Origin: Bog-257 sp963834135
Lineage (GTDB): Bacteria > Acidobacteriota > Terriglobia > Terriglobales > Acidobacteriaceae
Length of the DNA: 64,000 nt
Assembly (NCBI GenBank): GCA_963834135.1
Contig: CAWIAN010000005.1
Location: forward strand, 372,001-436,000
Direction of reading: 5' to 3'
A model generated the notes under the pieces. It searched no databases. It was not told the origin of the DNA and saw only the letters and a program-made list of their open reading frames with translations. Shown here one piece after another: positions 1-8,360 of this stretch. A program made the position numbers and the translations under genes. Every line of letters starts with the position of its first letter. The stretch's first letter is position 1.

Positions 1-735
1 ATCTGCAACGTGGTTGGCTCGATGATCGCGCGCGAATCGAATGGCACCATCTACACCCATGCCGGACCGGAAATCGGCGTGGCCTCGACCAAGGCATTCA
101 CTGCGCAACTGACCGCGCTCTTCTTGTTTGCCGTCTATCTTGGGCAGGTGCGGGGAACATTGACTGCGGAAGAGTCCAAGCAACTGTTGGAAGAGCTGAC
201 GCGCATCCCGGGTAAGCTGGAGGCGTTGCTGACTCGCGATGAGGACACGGAAGATCTGGCGAAGGAATATCATCGTGCGCACGACTTCCTCTTTTTGGGG
301 CGCGGAGTGCATTACCCGATCGCGCTGGAAGGCGCATTGAAGCTGAAGGAAATCTCCTACATCCACGCGGAAGGTTATCCGGCGGGCGAGATGAAGCACG
401 GTCCGAACGCTCTGATCGATGAGGATCTGCCCGTGGTGATCATGGCCACTCGCGATCTGAACGATCCCGGTTCGGTGCTGCGTTACGAGAAGACGCTGTC
501 GAACCTGAAGGAAGTGAAGGCGCGTTCGGGCACTGTGATTGCGATTGCCACCGAGGGCGACGAGGATATCCGCGAAGCCGCCGATCACGTGTTGTATGTT
601 CCGGAAGCGCCGGAGTTGCTCGCGCCGATCCTCGAGGTCGTGCCGTGCCAGCTGCTGGCGTATCACATCGCCGTGCGGCGCGGTTGCGACGTCGATCAGC
701 CGAGAAACCTGGCGAAGTCGGTGACGGTGGAATAG
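1..735 (+). CDS. glmS: Glutamine--fructose-6-phosphate aminotransferase (isomerizing), 3' part
   Basis: This is the C-terminal 244 residues of the enzyme that makes glucosamine-6-phosphate from fructose-6-phosphate and glutamine, the first step towards UDP-GlcNAc for peptidoglycan and LPS. The reading frame is open from base 1, so the glutaminase domain and the first SIS domain lie upstream of the window. Visible signatures are the SIS-domain stretch HAGPEIGVASTKAFTAQL, the second sugar-isomerase domain with the segment LKLKEISYIHAEGYPAGEMK, and the family-typical C-terminus DVDQPRNLAKSVTVE. The frame ends with TAG at 733-735. Identity is secure from these motifs; only the missing 5' part is uncertain. 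Confidence 0.96.
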   Translation: MCNVVGSMIARESNGTIYTHAGPEIGVASTKAFTAQLTALFLFAVYLGQVRGTLTAEESKQLLEELTRIPGKLEALLTRDEDTEDLAKEYHRAHDFLFLGRGVHYPIALEGALKLKEISYIHAEGYPAGEMKHGPNALIDEDLPVVIMATRDLNDPGSVLRYEKTLSNLKEVKARSGTVIAIATEGDEDIREAADHVLYVPEAPELLAPILEVVPCQLLAYHIAVRRGCDVDQPRNLAKSVTVE

Positions 736-845
736 GAAGCCCGTCAGCGTCGGGCGGAGAGAAAAAAGGCGAAACGGCGTCCGAAAGACTTTGGTTTCGC
801 CTACCTCGTTTAAAGCATCCCAACTCCGGACGAACCTTTCAAGCC

Positions 846-1769
846 ATGAAAGCCGCGAGAATTCATCTATTCGGTCCTCCGGATGTGCTGATCATGGAGG
901 AACTGCCGCTTCCCGTTCCGCGGAAGGGTGAGGTGCTGGTGCGAGTAGCCGCAGCCGGAGTCGGCGCTTGGGACGCATGGATTCGCGAAGGGAAGAGCAA
1001 GGTCAGTCCGCCGCTGCCGTTCACTTTGGGATCCGATATTTCAGGCGTCGTTGAGAGCGTCGGATCGGGGGTTACTACTTTTCGCGCCGGCGATGAAGTG
1101 TACGGTGTGACCAACAGCCAATTCTGTGGTGGCTATGCTGAGTACGCGGTCGCATCGGCTGCGATGGTCGCGGGTAAACCGAAGCGACTAACTTCTATTG
1201 AAGCTGCGTCTGTGCCGGTGGTAGCCGTTACGGCGTGGCAGATGCTCTTCGACTATGCACATGCCAAGCCCGGACAAACTGTGCTTATCCACGGCGCAGC
1301 CGGCAACGTCGGTGCGTATGCCGTGCAACTCGCCATGCAGGCAGGCCTCAAAGTTGCCGCTACCGCTTCGGCGAAAGATGCGGCCTTTGTGAAACAGTTG
1401 GGTGCCGATGTGGTAATTGATTACGCGAAACAAAGGTTTGAAGACATTATCTCGGCGGCCGACATCGTACTTGATACCGTAGGCGGGGATACTAAGCGGC
1501 GCTCGTTTGATGTATTGAAAAACACGGGACTCTTGGTATCCGCAGTTTCGGCCAGTTCAGCCGATGTGCCGCCGGGCCGGGAGAAGCAGGCCGTGTTCTT
1601 CATGGTCGAAGTTACAACTGAGCGTCTGAACAAAATCAGCGAGCTGTTTCAGGCTGGTAAGCTGCTGCCGCAGGTGGGAACTATCTTGCCGCTGGCCGAC
1701 GCCCGCCGAGCCCACGAAATGCTGGCCGGAGCGCCACATGATCGCGGCAAGATTGTTTTGCAAGTTTGA
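846..1769 (+). CDS. Zinc-independent NADP-dependent quinone oxidoreductase-like protein (MDR family)
   Basis: This 307-residue protein belongs to the medium-chain dehydrogenase/reductase superfamily, quinone oxidoreductase-like branch. It has an N-terminal GroES-like domain (about 1-120, with LGSDISGVVESVGSGV) and a Rossmann domain with the nucleotide-binding stretch HGAAGNVGAYAVQLA. The structural and catalytic zinc cysteines of alcohol dehydrogenases are absent, as expected for this branch. The substrate cannot be read from the sequence. The frame is open further upstream, but the ATG at 846 begins the canonical MKAARIHLFG start and lies 110 bp after glmS. It is probably a cytosolic NADPH-dependent reductase of quinones or enones. 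Confidence 0.88.
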   Translation: MKAARIHLFGPPDVLIMEELPLPVPRKGEVLVRVAAAGVGAWDAWIREGKSKVSPPLPFTLGSDISGVVESVGSGVTTFRAGDEVYGVTNSQFCGGYAEYAVASAAMVAGKPKRLTSIEAASVPVVAVTAWQMLFDYAHAKPGQTVLIHGAAGNVGAYAVQLAMQAGLKVAATASAKDAAFVKQLGADVVIDYAKQRFEDIISAADIVLDTVGGDTKRRSFDVLKNTGLLVSAVSASSADVPPGREKQAVFFMVEVTTERLNKISELFQAGKLLPQVGTILPLADARRAHEMLAGAPHDRGKIVLQV

Positions 1770-1857
1770 CCGGAATTAGCGGATACCTTCCTGGGTTATG
1801 GCTCCGTCTCCCTTCTTCCATCTGGCGGCCTGGCAAAGCTCGAAAACGCATGACCAC

Positions 1858-1886
1858 TTGTCAAAGTTTTGTTCCATTCCATACAT
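1858..1886 (+). promoter_or_regulatory. Possible sigma70-type promoter for the secreted protein at 1993
   Basis: TTGTCA (1858-1863), a 17-nt spacer and ATACAT (1881-1886) lie in the 223-bp gap before the gene at 1993. The boxes are imperfect matches to consensus, so this is a candidate only. Confidence 0.3.
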
Positions 1887-1992
1887 TGGTGTGGTTTAAC
1901 ACCATAAATACAGGCAGTTAGACTCCGACTCCGGGGTCGGCCCAGCCACGAAGCCAATAAATCAGAGACTTTCGCTGAAAACCTGTCATCAT

Positions 1993-2643
1993 ATGGCTAT
2001 GAAATCAATAAAGGTATTCGCTGCGTCCTTGCTATTTGTGAGTGCGACGTTGCTACCGGCGCAACGTGCCGGTGGTGGTGCGGGTGCCGGATCCGGCGGT
2101 CATGCGTCCGCTGTCAGTGGAGGCGCGGCTCACGGTAATCGCGTCGTTATCCGCGCGGGAAATGGCCGTCGCAACCGCAACCAGGGATACGGCTACGGAG
2201 CCGGTTATTACCCATGGTACGGCAGTTACGCCGACTACTGGGATGATCCGTGGGCTTATGGTCAGGACGGTCCGCCGAGCGAGACCGCTTATCAGCCGCA
2301 ACCCAATGGGAATTCGCCTTCAATCATCATGATGCAGAGCCCGCAGAGGGTGGCGCCCGCGGCTCCGGCTCCTTCGCCCAAGCTAGTCGAGGTTCCGCTG
2401 GATGGGCCGGCTACGCCCGCCAAGCCTCAGCCCCCGGCGCTGTTTGTGCTGCAGAACGGACAGCAGATCGAGACTGATCGGTACGTTCTCAGCGACAGGT
2501 CTGTAACCGTTGATGTGGGGCGGCAACAGCGCACGATTCCGCTCAGCGACATTAACGTGAATGAGACCACGGCGGCGAATCGGCAACGCGGAGTGGATAT
2601 TGCGTTTCCGCGTGACTCCAACTCTTTGTTTATGAGTTTCTGA
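1993..2643 (+). CDS. Secreted Gly-rich protein with conserved C-terminal domain, function unknown
   Basis: The protein has 216 residues. Residues 1-24 form a signal peptide (KSIKVFAASLLFVSATLLPAQ), followed by a Gly/Ala-rich stretch, an Arg/Asn/Tyr-rich low-complexity segment with many Tyr, Trp and Gly (about 50-95), a Pro-rich linker and a compact C-terminal domain (about 150-216). The C-terminal part, with the pattern FVLQNGQQIETDRYVLSD and later QQRTIPLSDINV, resembles small beta-rich domains that I associate with acidobacterial secreted proteins; that is recollection, not a search. It probably acts in the periplasm or at the cell surface. No catalytic motif is visible. A hairpin follows directly after the stop codon. 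Confidence 0.75.
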   Translation: MAMKSIKVFAASLLFVSATLLPAQRAGGGAGAGSGGHASAVSGGAAHGNRVVIRAGNGRRNRNQGYGYGAGYYPWYGSYADYWDDPWAYGQDGPPSETAYQPQPNGNSPSIIMMQSPQRVAPAAPAPSPKLVEVPLDGPATPAKPQPPALFVLQNGQQIETDRYVLSDRSVTVDVGRQQRTIPLSDINVNETTAANRQRGVDIAFPRDSNSLFMSF

Positions 2644-2649
2644 TACCGG

Positions 2650-2678
2650 GCGGTCTGCCACTTTATATGGCGGACCGC
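2650..2678 (+). terminator. Hairpin directly after the gene ending at 2643
   Basis: Arms GCGGTCTGCCA (2650-2660) and TGGCGGACCGC (2668-2678) pair over 11 bp with one G-U, around a 7-nt loop. There is no clear T-run, so it is a terminator-like or mRNA-stabilising hairpin. Confidence 0.5.
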
Positions 2679-3100
2679 ATCGATAGGCTCGTCATCGAAG
2701 CGCTCGTGGTACGCGGGCACTCCCACCCCGGTCCGAAAGCAACCATTCGAGATAGATATAGATTTGTTTCCGGCTACGTTTCGCGTTCGCCGCGCGGAGG
2801 ATTGCGCCTGACGTGATGGCCGGGTACTTCTGCTGACCTTCCTGGTCTACCCGATCGAAATAGCATCCTCACACGAGCCACGGATGCGCGCGGCGATGAG
2901 AGTTCCGCGCGGTTGCCCCGACGTCACGATTCGCAGAAGAAACAACAGATCGGAAAAACCGCGCAAGGCCAACCTCTTCACCGTCCGCTCCATCCCACTA
3001 GTGGTCGCGAGTTCCAGGCCAGTAATGCTCGCGCAAATTCTGCCGAAATGAATTAGGTGCACTGCGTCGCACGAAGGCTAAGGTTCAAAGGGTTAGATTA
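2679..3100. other. Gap with no gene I can support
   Basis: Only short open frames occur here, for example 71 codons on the minus strand at 2847-3062, with no start signal or protein character. The sequence directly before 3101 has a weak AAGGG ribosome-binding site. I see no RNA gene or repeat. Confidence 0.4.
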
Positions 3101-3484
3101 ATGACGACAATCGTCGGTATCGTATCGGTAATGTTACTGGGCATTCCTGCGATGGTTTTGCATGAATGCGGGCATATTGGAACGGCACTCCTCTGCGGAG
3201 TGAAGGTGAAAAAAGTTGGCCTTTCTCGGCGAGGCCTCTACACCGTACGGGAAGCGGGCCCGAAGTGGAGCAATATCATTGTATCGGCCGCAGGCCCAAT
3301 GGTGAACCTGCTGCTTGCCATTGTGTTATGGAACACGATGAATCTGTTCGCCGAGGTCAACCTGGTAGCGTGCATTTATAACCTGCTGCCGATCCCGAAC
3401 TCCGACGGCACCCGTATTCTTGCTTTGCTGACCAACACAAGCGCAGTTCCGCAACCGGTGACGCAGGTGGGCGCTCAGATGTAG
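3101..3484 (+). CDS. Minimal M50/site-2-protease-like membrane protein
   Basis: This 127-residue integral membrane protein has a zinc-metalloprotease signature, HECGH at residues 21-25, inside the first hydrophobic segment. A second motif, NLLPIPNSDG (about residues 93-102), matches the NPDG-type third zinc ligand region of site-2 proteases (family M50). A central hydrophobic segment (AAGPMVNLLLAIVLW) fits the AGP-x-N motif of these enzymes. It is much shorter than normal family members and has no PDZ domain. It could be an active mini intramembrane protease or a structural relative. A bidirectional hairpin separates it from the convergent gene at 3592. Confidence 0.72.
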   Translation: MTTIVGIVSVMLLGIPAMVLHECGHIGTALLCGVKVKKVGLSRRGLYTVREAGPKWSNIIVSAAGPMVNLLLAIVLWNTMNLFAEVNLVACIYNLLPIPNSDGTRILALLTNTSAVPQPVTQVGAQM

Positions 3485-3546
3485 TTCGGTTGGCTGACGG
3501 TTGTTGCCGAATGGTTTGAGGCTCGAAGTAAACTTTCAAAGCGATT

Positions 3547-3573
3547 GGCTCGTCGACTTCAGTCCGACGAGCC
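3547..3573. terminator. Bidirectional hairpin between convergent genes
   Basis: A perfect 9-bp stem, GGCTCGTCG (3547-3555) with CGACGAGCC (3565-3573), has a 9-nt loop and is followed by a short T-rich stretch on the plus strand. It sits exactly between the convergent genes ending at 3484 and 3592. The loop is close in sequence to the GAAGTC/CTTCAG cores of the interspersed repeats elsewhere in the window. Confidence 0.55.
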
Positions 3574-3591
3574 GTGCCTTTTCACAGCCGA

Positions 3592-4560
3592 TTACTGAAG
3601 ATTCAATACCTTCTGCTCCAGGTAAGCGCCAACGCTGCGCTTTCCGGTCATCGCGTTCACTCTGCGCTGCCAAACTCCAAAGTCCTTCTTGCGCAAACTG
3701 ACGGTGTGTTCGCCTGCCGTAACGTTCATGGTGAACGGTGTTTTTCCGACGTAGGCGCCGTCCACGAAGATGTCAGCCCCGCCAGGGTTCGACCAGATAT
3801 CTAACTGCGGATCCGGTATGGGTGGCGCACCCGGTTTCGCCGCCGCGGATGCAGTCTCCACTCGCGCGGAAGGCGCTGCCGGATTTACCGACGGGGAAGC
3901 TGCAGGCGCATCGATGTCGCAGTTCACGTAGTAAACCGGGAAGGGCGACGGAGCCGATGCGCGATTGGTTGGGTGCGGAGTGTCGGCAACGATGTCCGAC
4001 AGAACATGCTCGATTAGCTTATCGCGATTCGAAATCGCAGCCAGGCTCGACTGGGCTACCACTCGGCCGCCCTGATCATAAGCACGCACTACGAGTTCTT
4101 TGGGCTTGTCGTCGCGTCGCAAACTCAATGTGTCCGTGGTGGCAGCAGGTGGCGCGCCGGAGTAAGCGTAAGCCCATGTACCCCCGGAGCTGTTGAGCGT
4201 CCCCGAGCTGGGATGGCCCGGCGTCTCGGTGGTGTAAGTATGGGCCGAAGGCGTCAGGCCCTGGAACGCCGCGTCAGTGGTCGAAAAGACGATGACGTAG
4301 TTAGGCCGGGACGCGGACGGAATTTGAGAGAAGCAGATCGTGCCGTAGTGGTCGCGCGGAGCTTTGCTCTCCAGCCATTTCGCAGCAAATTTGGGGATGG
4401 CGGGTACCGGTTGGCCCCCCTCCGCCACCGCAAAGGAAACGTTCTTACCGCATGGTGAAGATGCAGGAGAAGCAGGTGCGGCAGGAGCGGGAGCCGAAGC
4501 TTGACCCCATACAGAACTTGCTGATACGAGCAGCGCAATGACGAGTAGGCGTGATTTCAT
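3592..4560 (-). CDS. Secreted PEGA-domain protein
   Basis: The protein has 322 residues and a clear signal peptide (MKSRLLVIALLVSASSVWGQ). An Ala/Pro-rich segment follows, then a central region of unknown fold. A C-terminal PEGA domain lies at about 255-322, recognisable from GGADIFVDGAYVGKTPF followed by VTAGEHTVSLRK. PEGA domains are small beta-domains of surface and exported proteins with a probable binding role. The frame extends 7 codons further upstream to 4581, but the ATG at 4560 starts the signal peptide directly. It is probably periplasmic or surface-exposed. Confidence 0.82.
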   Translation of the reverse strand: MKSRLLVIALLVSASSVWGQASAPAPAAPASPASSPCGKNVSFAVAEGGQPVPAIPKFAAKWLESKAPRDHYGTICFSQIPSASRPNYVIVFSTTDAAFQGLTPSAHTYTTETPGHPSSGTLNSSGGTWAYAYSGAPPAATTDTLSLRRDDKPKELVVRAYDQGGRVVAQSSLAAISNRDKLIEHVLSDIVADTPHPTNRASAPSPFPVYYVNCDIDAPAASPSVNPAAPSARVETASAAAKPGAPPIPDPQLDIWSNPGGADIFVDGAYVGKTPFTMNVTAGEHTVSLRKKDFGVWQRRVNAMTGKRSVGAYLEQKVLNLQ

Positions 4561-4641
4561 GGTCGCTTTGAACACCGGCAAACGTACTGCTGGCAGTTGG
4601 AGTTAAGAGGGTCATTACGTCTTAATCAGCTTGTGGCGGCA

Positions 4642-5088
4642 TCATAGCACTAGACTTGCCGCCTTATCTACCAACATCCTGGCGACTTGATCTGGGGTAA
4701 ACGATCCGATCTCTTTGTATCGGACTTCACCCTTCAGCACTTCCAGGTCATAGGTCTCCGAATGATCTTCCAGGTTGAGAGTGACCCTCCCTGTGCCCGG
4801 ATCATAGGCCGCCGCCACATTGGTGAAAACCTGGTTGACGCGAATGATCACCCAGTCCGGTCTGGCAGCGTCGCAAGTCAAAGCCGGTTCACCTAAGGCG
4901 ATGTTGACCGCCTGGACGCGTTCGGCGATTGTCTCGCGGACACTCATCCAAAGCTTAGGCGCCCATTGGGCCTTGAGCTTGTTGTCGGCAGAGGCCTTTT
5001 CGATCTCAATCCTGCGACGCTCGCGGCGTTGTTGAATCTCCTTAGCCTTGTCTAGCCCGTATCGCTGCAGGTCGTCAACTAACGGCAT
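4642..5088 (-). CDS. Conserved-looking soluble protein, function unknown
   Basis: The protein has 148 residues, with no signal peptide or membrane span. The N-terminal third is a charged helix rich in Arg, Glu and Lys (about 13-45, probable coiled coil). The C-terminal part looks alpha/beta. I chose the ATG at 5088 because GGAGGGAG lies about 9 nt upstream; the open frame continues to 5190 without a better start. It lies 81 bp upstream of the PEGA-domain gene on the same strand and may be co-transcribed with it. I do not recognise the family. Confidence 0.65.
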   Translation of the reverse strand: MPLVDDLQRYGLDKAKEIQQRRERRRIEIEKASADNKLKAQWAPKLWMSVRETIAERVQAVNIALGEPALTCDAARPDWVIIRVNQVFTNVAAAYDPGTGRVTLNLEDHSETYDLEVLKGEVRYKEIGSFTPDQVARMLVDKAASLVL

Positions 5089-5379
5089 AGTCTGGACTCC
5101 CTCCAAGTCCCAGGCAAACACAAATGATTTTCCGGTGAACTGGCAACAGCTTACACCGGGGACTTTTGGCGGAAAAGAAAAAATCCGCACTTGATTATCA
5201 AAACGGTTAGTCCGCCTCAGCCTGGGAAGTCATTGCGCAATAGCGCGCAATGGAACGCTACTACCAATTTGGACCCAGGCGTCGCCGGAATGTTTTTCTT
5301 TCTTGTTGGGTTTTCTGCCCAGTGCTACCATTTGACAACTTGTACGCTTCGTCGAACTTCTGGCCAATCTAGTAATGCG

Positions 5380-5619
5380 ATGAAAGCCATAATTGCGGTC
5401 ATCGGAGTAGGTAGCGCCGTCCTGCTGCTCTATCTGGGAGCAGAGGTGATGAACGGCACTGCCGACGTCTGGGCGATGGTCAAGTCGGCTCCGAAAGAAT
5501 TTGTCCATTACGTTTCGAATTCCTTCTCTCACGACATGATCGTCACGGCTCTGGTTATCGTCGGCGTGCTTGCCGCTATCGCTTATGTTCGTCGCGTGCC
5601 CGAAACCAAAGCCCGCTAA
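5380..5619 (+). CDS. Small membrane protein with two predicted spans
   Basis: The protein has 79 residues. Hydrophobic segments lie at about 3-22 and 53-72, joined by a polar loop, with a basic C-terminus (RRVPETKAR), which suggests two membrane spans. The open frame extends to 5191, but that part overlaps the region upstream of the divergent gene, and the ATG at 5380 starts directly with a membrane segment. It converges on the AAA+ ATPase gene with 7 bp between the stops. No known family is recognised. Confidence 0.5.
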   Translation: MKAIIAVIGVGSAVLLLYLGAEVMNGTADVWAMVKSAPKEFVHYVSNSFSHDMIVTALVIVGVLAAIAYVRRVPETKAR

Positions 5620-5626
5620 CCGATCT

Positions 5627-6913
5627 CTAGTTGACTCCGTGGCCGTCCGAAACAAAGTAAACCGCAACCGCATCCATAAGAGCTTTACGGTCGAGCACGG
5701 GCTCGGTTTGCTCGTACCGTGCCACCCAACGAATCTGGTTAATGATGTCCCGCGGATGGCAAGCCCGAAGCGGCTCTCTACACTTCTTGCGGATTACATC
5801 GATTAAGTCGCCGATAATCGACGGCTCGCACTCCAGGTTGAACTCCTTGCAAACCGCGTGAAAAATTTCCGAGAAATGTTCGTCGGTCAGGGTAGCAACC
5901 TCAACCTTGGTCTGAATTCTTCTGAGGAACGCCGCGTCTACCAGCGTCGCAGGATCGAGGTTGGTAGCGAATACGACGAACATCTCAAACGGAATTTCTA
6001 CTTTCTTGCCTCCCGCCAGGTTCAGAAAATCAATTCGGCGATCCAAGGGAACAACCCAGCGGTTGAGCAACTCTTCGGGTCGCAGGCGTTGCCGTCCGAA
6101 ATCGTCGATGATCAGGACGCCGTTGTTTGCCTTCATCTGCAGAGGAGCTGTGTAAAACTTCGTGATCGGGTTCAGCTGCAGTTCCAGCATTTCGATCGTG
6201 AGTTCGCCCCCAACCAAGACTGTTGGTCGATAGCACAATACCCAGCGCGCGTCGCTGCTTTGCGAATCGGAGGGGTCTGCGCTCTTGTGCACGTGAGGGT
6301 CGTAGACCGTGATGACCTGACCATCAAGCTCAACCGCGTAAGGCACCCAAACTTTATCCAGTGCAACCACATTCGAAAGAGCGGCGGCGATGGTGGTCTT
6401 TCCCGTACCGCTTGGGCCGTATAAGAAGATCGAGGTGCCGGAGTTGAGCGCGGCGCCCAACTTCTTTAACGTCGTCGGTTCAAGCACCAGGTGCGCGAAC
6501 GCCCTTTGCACGTCGGGCGGATGAATCTCAGTATCACGGACGCTTTGTTGCTTCACGCGTCGAACGTAGCTCTCGAGCGAGACCGGCGCCGGGCCGGCAT
6601 ATTGATTCTGCGCCAGCAGTTCAAGCGCCCGCACTCTGCCGTTCGTGGTGATTGCGATCTGAGGAATGTTGCCGGTCATACCGGTGACTTCGCACAACTG
6701 CTCTGTGCGTAATCGTCGTAGTAGCTCATTGACTACTCCGAATCCAAGCCGCATTTCGGCGGACAATTCTCGCAGCGAAAGAGACCCATTGATGTACAGA
6801 ATCTTTAATGTCAGATCTTCAAGAATGCTTTGGCGCACGCCCACTTCCCCGACCGATTCTGGCGTTGGGGGTGGTCCCGGCTGGACTTCGCTTTCTACTG
6901 CAGTCAGCTCCAT
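5627..6913 (-). CDS. AAA+ ATPase with N-terminal winged-helix-like region
   Basis: The protein has 428 residues. Residues 25-100 look like a winged-helix/MarR-like region, with the helical segments SLRELSAEMRLGFGVVNELL and then RRLRTEQLCEVTG. The AAA+ core has Walker A GPSGTGKT at 166-173, Walker B GVLIIDDFG around 265-273, a sensor-1 stretch FVVFATNLDP and a candidate arginine finger in AFLRRI. The C-terminal lid is helical. No transmembrane segment is visible. The combination of a DNA-binding-like domain with a motor domain suggests a regulator or an ATPase of a larger assembly; the substrate is unknown. It is divergent from the three-paralogue array, with 735 bp between them. Confidence 0.82.
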   Translation of the reverse strand: MELTAVESEVQPGPPPTPESVGEVGVRQSILEDLTLKILYINGSLSLRELSAEMRLGFGVVNELLRRLRTEQLCEVTGMTGNIPQIAITTNGRVRALELLAQNQYAGPAPVSLESYVRRVKQQSVRDTEIHPPDVQRAFAHLVLEPTTLKKLGAALNSGTSIFLYGPSGTGKTTIAAALSNVVALDKVWVPYAVELDGQVITVYDPHVHKSADPSDSQSSDARWVLCYRPTVLVGGELTIEMLELQLNPITKFYTAPLQMKANNGVLIIDDFGRQRLRPEELLNRWVVPLDRRIDFLNLAGGKKVEIPFEMFVVFATNLDPATLVDAAFLRRIQTKVEVATLTDEHFSEIFHAVCKEFNLECEPSIIGDLIDVIRKKCREPLRACHPRDIINQIRWVARYEQTEPVLDRKALMDAVAVYFVSDGHGVN

Positions 6914-7648
6914 GTGCGGCTCCTCGTTAAGATTCGGACGGTACTAAGGCTCTTTACTATACATCCAAGGTGTGTTTGGCAACAGTGCCGATAGTCACAT
7001 AAAGGGGATAAGAGCCGCTCTTGTAATAGCCTAAAAGTGTTGTTCACCTCGTGTCAGGCAAGACTCTGCGACCGCTGCGCCGAAATCAGGCCGCAGCTGA
7101 AGGTCCACCACATCCCCTTTCCACCAACACTCACGCATGGGCGTCGCAGTCGATTGGGCATGGTGACTGACCCGATATTTTCTGTCCATCATCGATGCCA
7201 CACACTCGAACTGCCGTTCGTGACCCGCTCCTCACGCAGCAGCGATCTTCGGTCTGCGATCCGTCCTTCTGTTCTGAATTTCATGTGCACGCAACGTGCG
7301 AGTGAGCCCCGATCGCTGGTGCGCGATCTGGCCTCCGTGAAGAATCGAATCCGCAATTTTGCATTCCTCCAGTACTTGAACGCAACGTATTTGGAAGTTA
7401 CCTGGGTGTCGATAATGGTTACCATAGTAACTTGACAGTGAATTTATTGTAGGTTACATCAGATTACTTTCTGCGATAATGTGAATCACGAAATACAAAC
7501 GTAATTCACTTGGCACGCGCAGTCAGGCAGTCAAGGCGAGAGATTCCTGTCGGCCATTTGCACCGAACTTGGGGCAGATGGTCGCCGAGCTCATCTGAGT
7601 CGCCAGTATCGAAGGCAGTAAAAAACCAGAATGTGAAAGGAACACCTT
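6914..7648. other. Long regulatory gap between the AAA+ gene and the paralogue array
   Basis: I see no convincing gene in this 735-bp stretch. A 132-codon open frame at 7037-7435 lacks a start signal and protein character. The right third (7390-7480) is AT-rich and has repeated GTTAC/GTAAC motifs plus promoter-like boxes, annotated separately. Confidence 0.5.
7395..7480 (+). promoter_or_regulatory. Promoter and GTTAC/GTAAC operator-like cluster before the paralogue array
   Basis: The inverted repeat GTTAC-N4-GTAAC is at 7418-7431. More copies of the half-site are AAGTTAC (7395-7401) and GGTTACA (7452-7458). Directly after the dyad is TTGACA (7432-7437). An extended -10 candidate, TGC-GATAAT, has its hexamer at 7475-7480, with GTTACA (7453-7458) 16 nt before it. 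The dyad next to a consensus -35 box suggests repressor or activator control of the array, but which promoter is used is not decidable by eye. Confidence 0.4.
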
Positions 7649-8284
7649 ATGTCTTCTCCCTTTTGGTCTGCACTCGGAAAACTTGATGGCAGTGTGCATA
7701 CCATTCAGTCTCAAGTGGACTGCATGCGAGCAGCGCTGGAGATTGATGACGCGAAGTTGAGCCAAAGCCTGATGCAAGCTCGTCGGGAAGGGGCCTTGCT
7801 ACGTGACTTGATCCGCGCGGAACGTCCGGATGCGAAGTGGAATGATCGCACCGAACTGGACATGCTGATCCACGATTTGGAAATTGCCGCTCAGGAAAGA
7901 CGCAATCAGCAACGGCGAAACAAATTAATGGATCTAGCCAGCGAGTTGGAAGCGGGAAAAGTGAAACATCGTTTCGAAGCCCGCAGCAGCGCGTTGAATG
8001 CATTGCGCATGGACGCAGTGAAAGAGCTGAGAAAAGAAGCAGCAGCCGCGCAACAGGAAAAAGAACTTCCCGGCCCGGATGCTGGCATTTGGTTGCATTG
8101 GGCTTGCAATCTGCAAGAGGGAAAGGACAGCCTGGTACTCGCAAGTCTGAATAAAGATTTCGGTGCCGTAGAACGTTTCATCGGGGAAATGGAAGAAAGC
8201 TACTGGGTTCCGGGAGAGCGCGCCAACTCTTCGGATTCCCAACGCTCTGCGAAGGGTGTAGCTGAGTCGCTTGCTTCCCGGTGA
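7649..8284 (+). CDS. Paralogue array protein 1: stand-alone N-terminal module
   Basis: The protein has 211 residues. Residues 1-190 are a helical module shared with the next two genes, aligned without net gaps: all three have MEESYW at residue 181. Hallmarks are an N-terminal coiled-coil-like helix beginning MSSP, a charged central helix rich in Arg/Gln, then LPGPDA, WLHWACNL and MEESYWVPGE. Here the module is followed only by a 21-residue polar tail, with no Cys motif, membrane span or C-terminal domain. It could be a soluble partner of proteins 2 and 3 or a truncated copy. The start ATGTCTTCTCCC follows GTGAAAGGA, a leader also seen before the other two genes. Function unknown. Confidence 0.8.
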   Translation: MSSPFWSALGKLDGSVHTIQSQVDCMRAALEIDDAKLSQSLMQARREGALLRDLIRAERPDAKWNDRTELDMLIHDLEIAAQERRNQQRRNKLMDLASELEAGKVKHRFEARSSALNALRMDAVKELRKEAAAAQQEKELPGPDAGIWLHWACNLQEGKDSLVLASLNKDFGAVERFIGEMEESYWVPGERANSSDSQRSAKGVAESLASR

Positions 8285-8360
8285 CGCAACCTGCCAGATC
8301 GGTTGCACTGGATGGATATGGCATGGGTGCGTGAAAAGCAAGATGTGAAAGGACCTTTGT

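Noticed and set aside
7037..7435. 132-codon frame in the gap before the array
   Set aside because: No start signal, no protein-like composition, and it overlaps promoter and operator-like sites.
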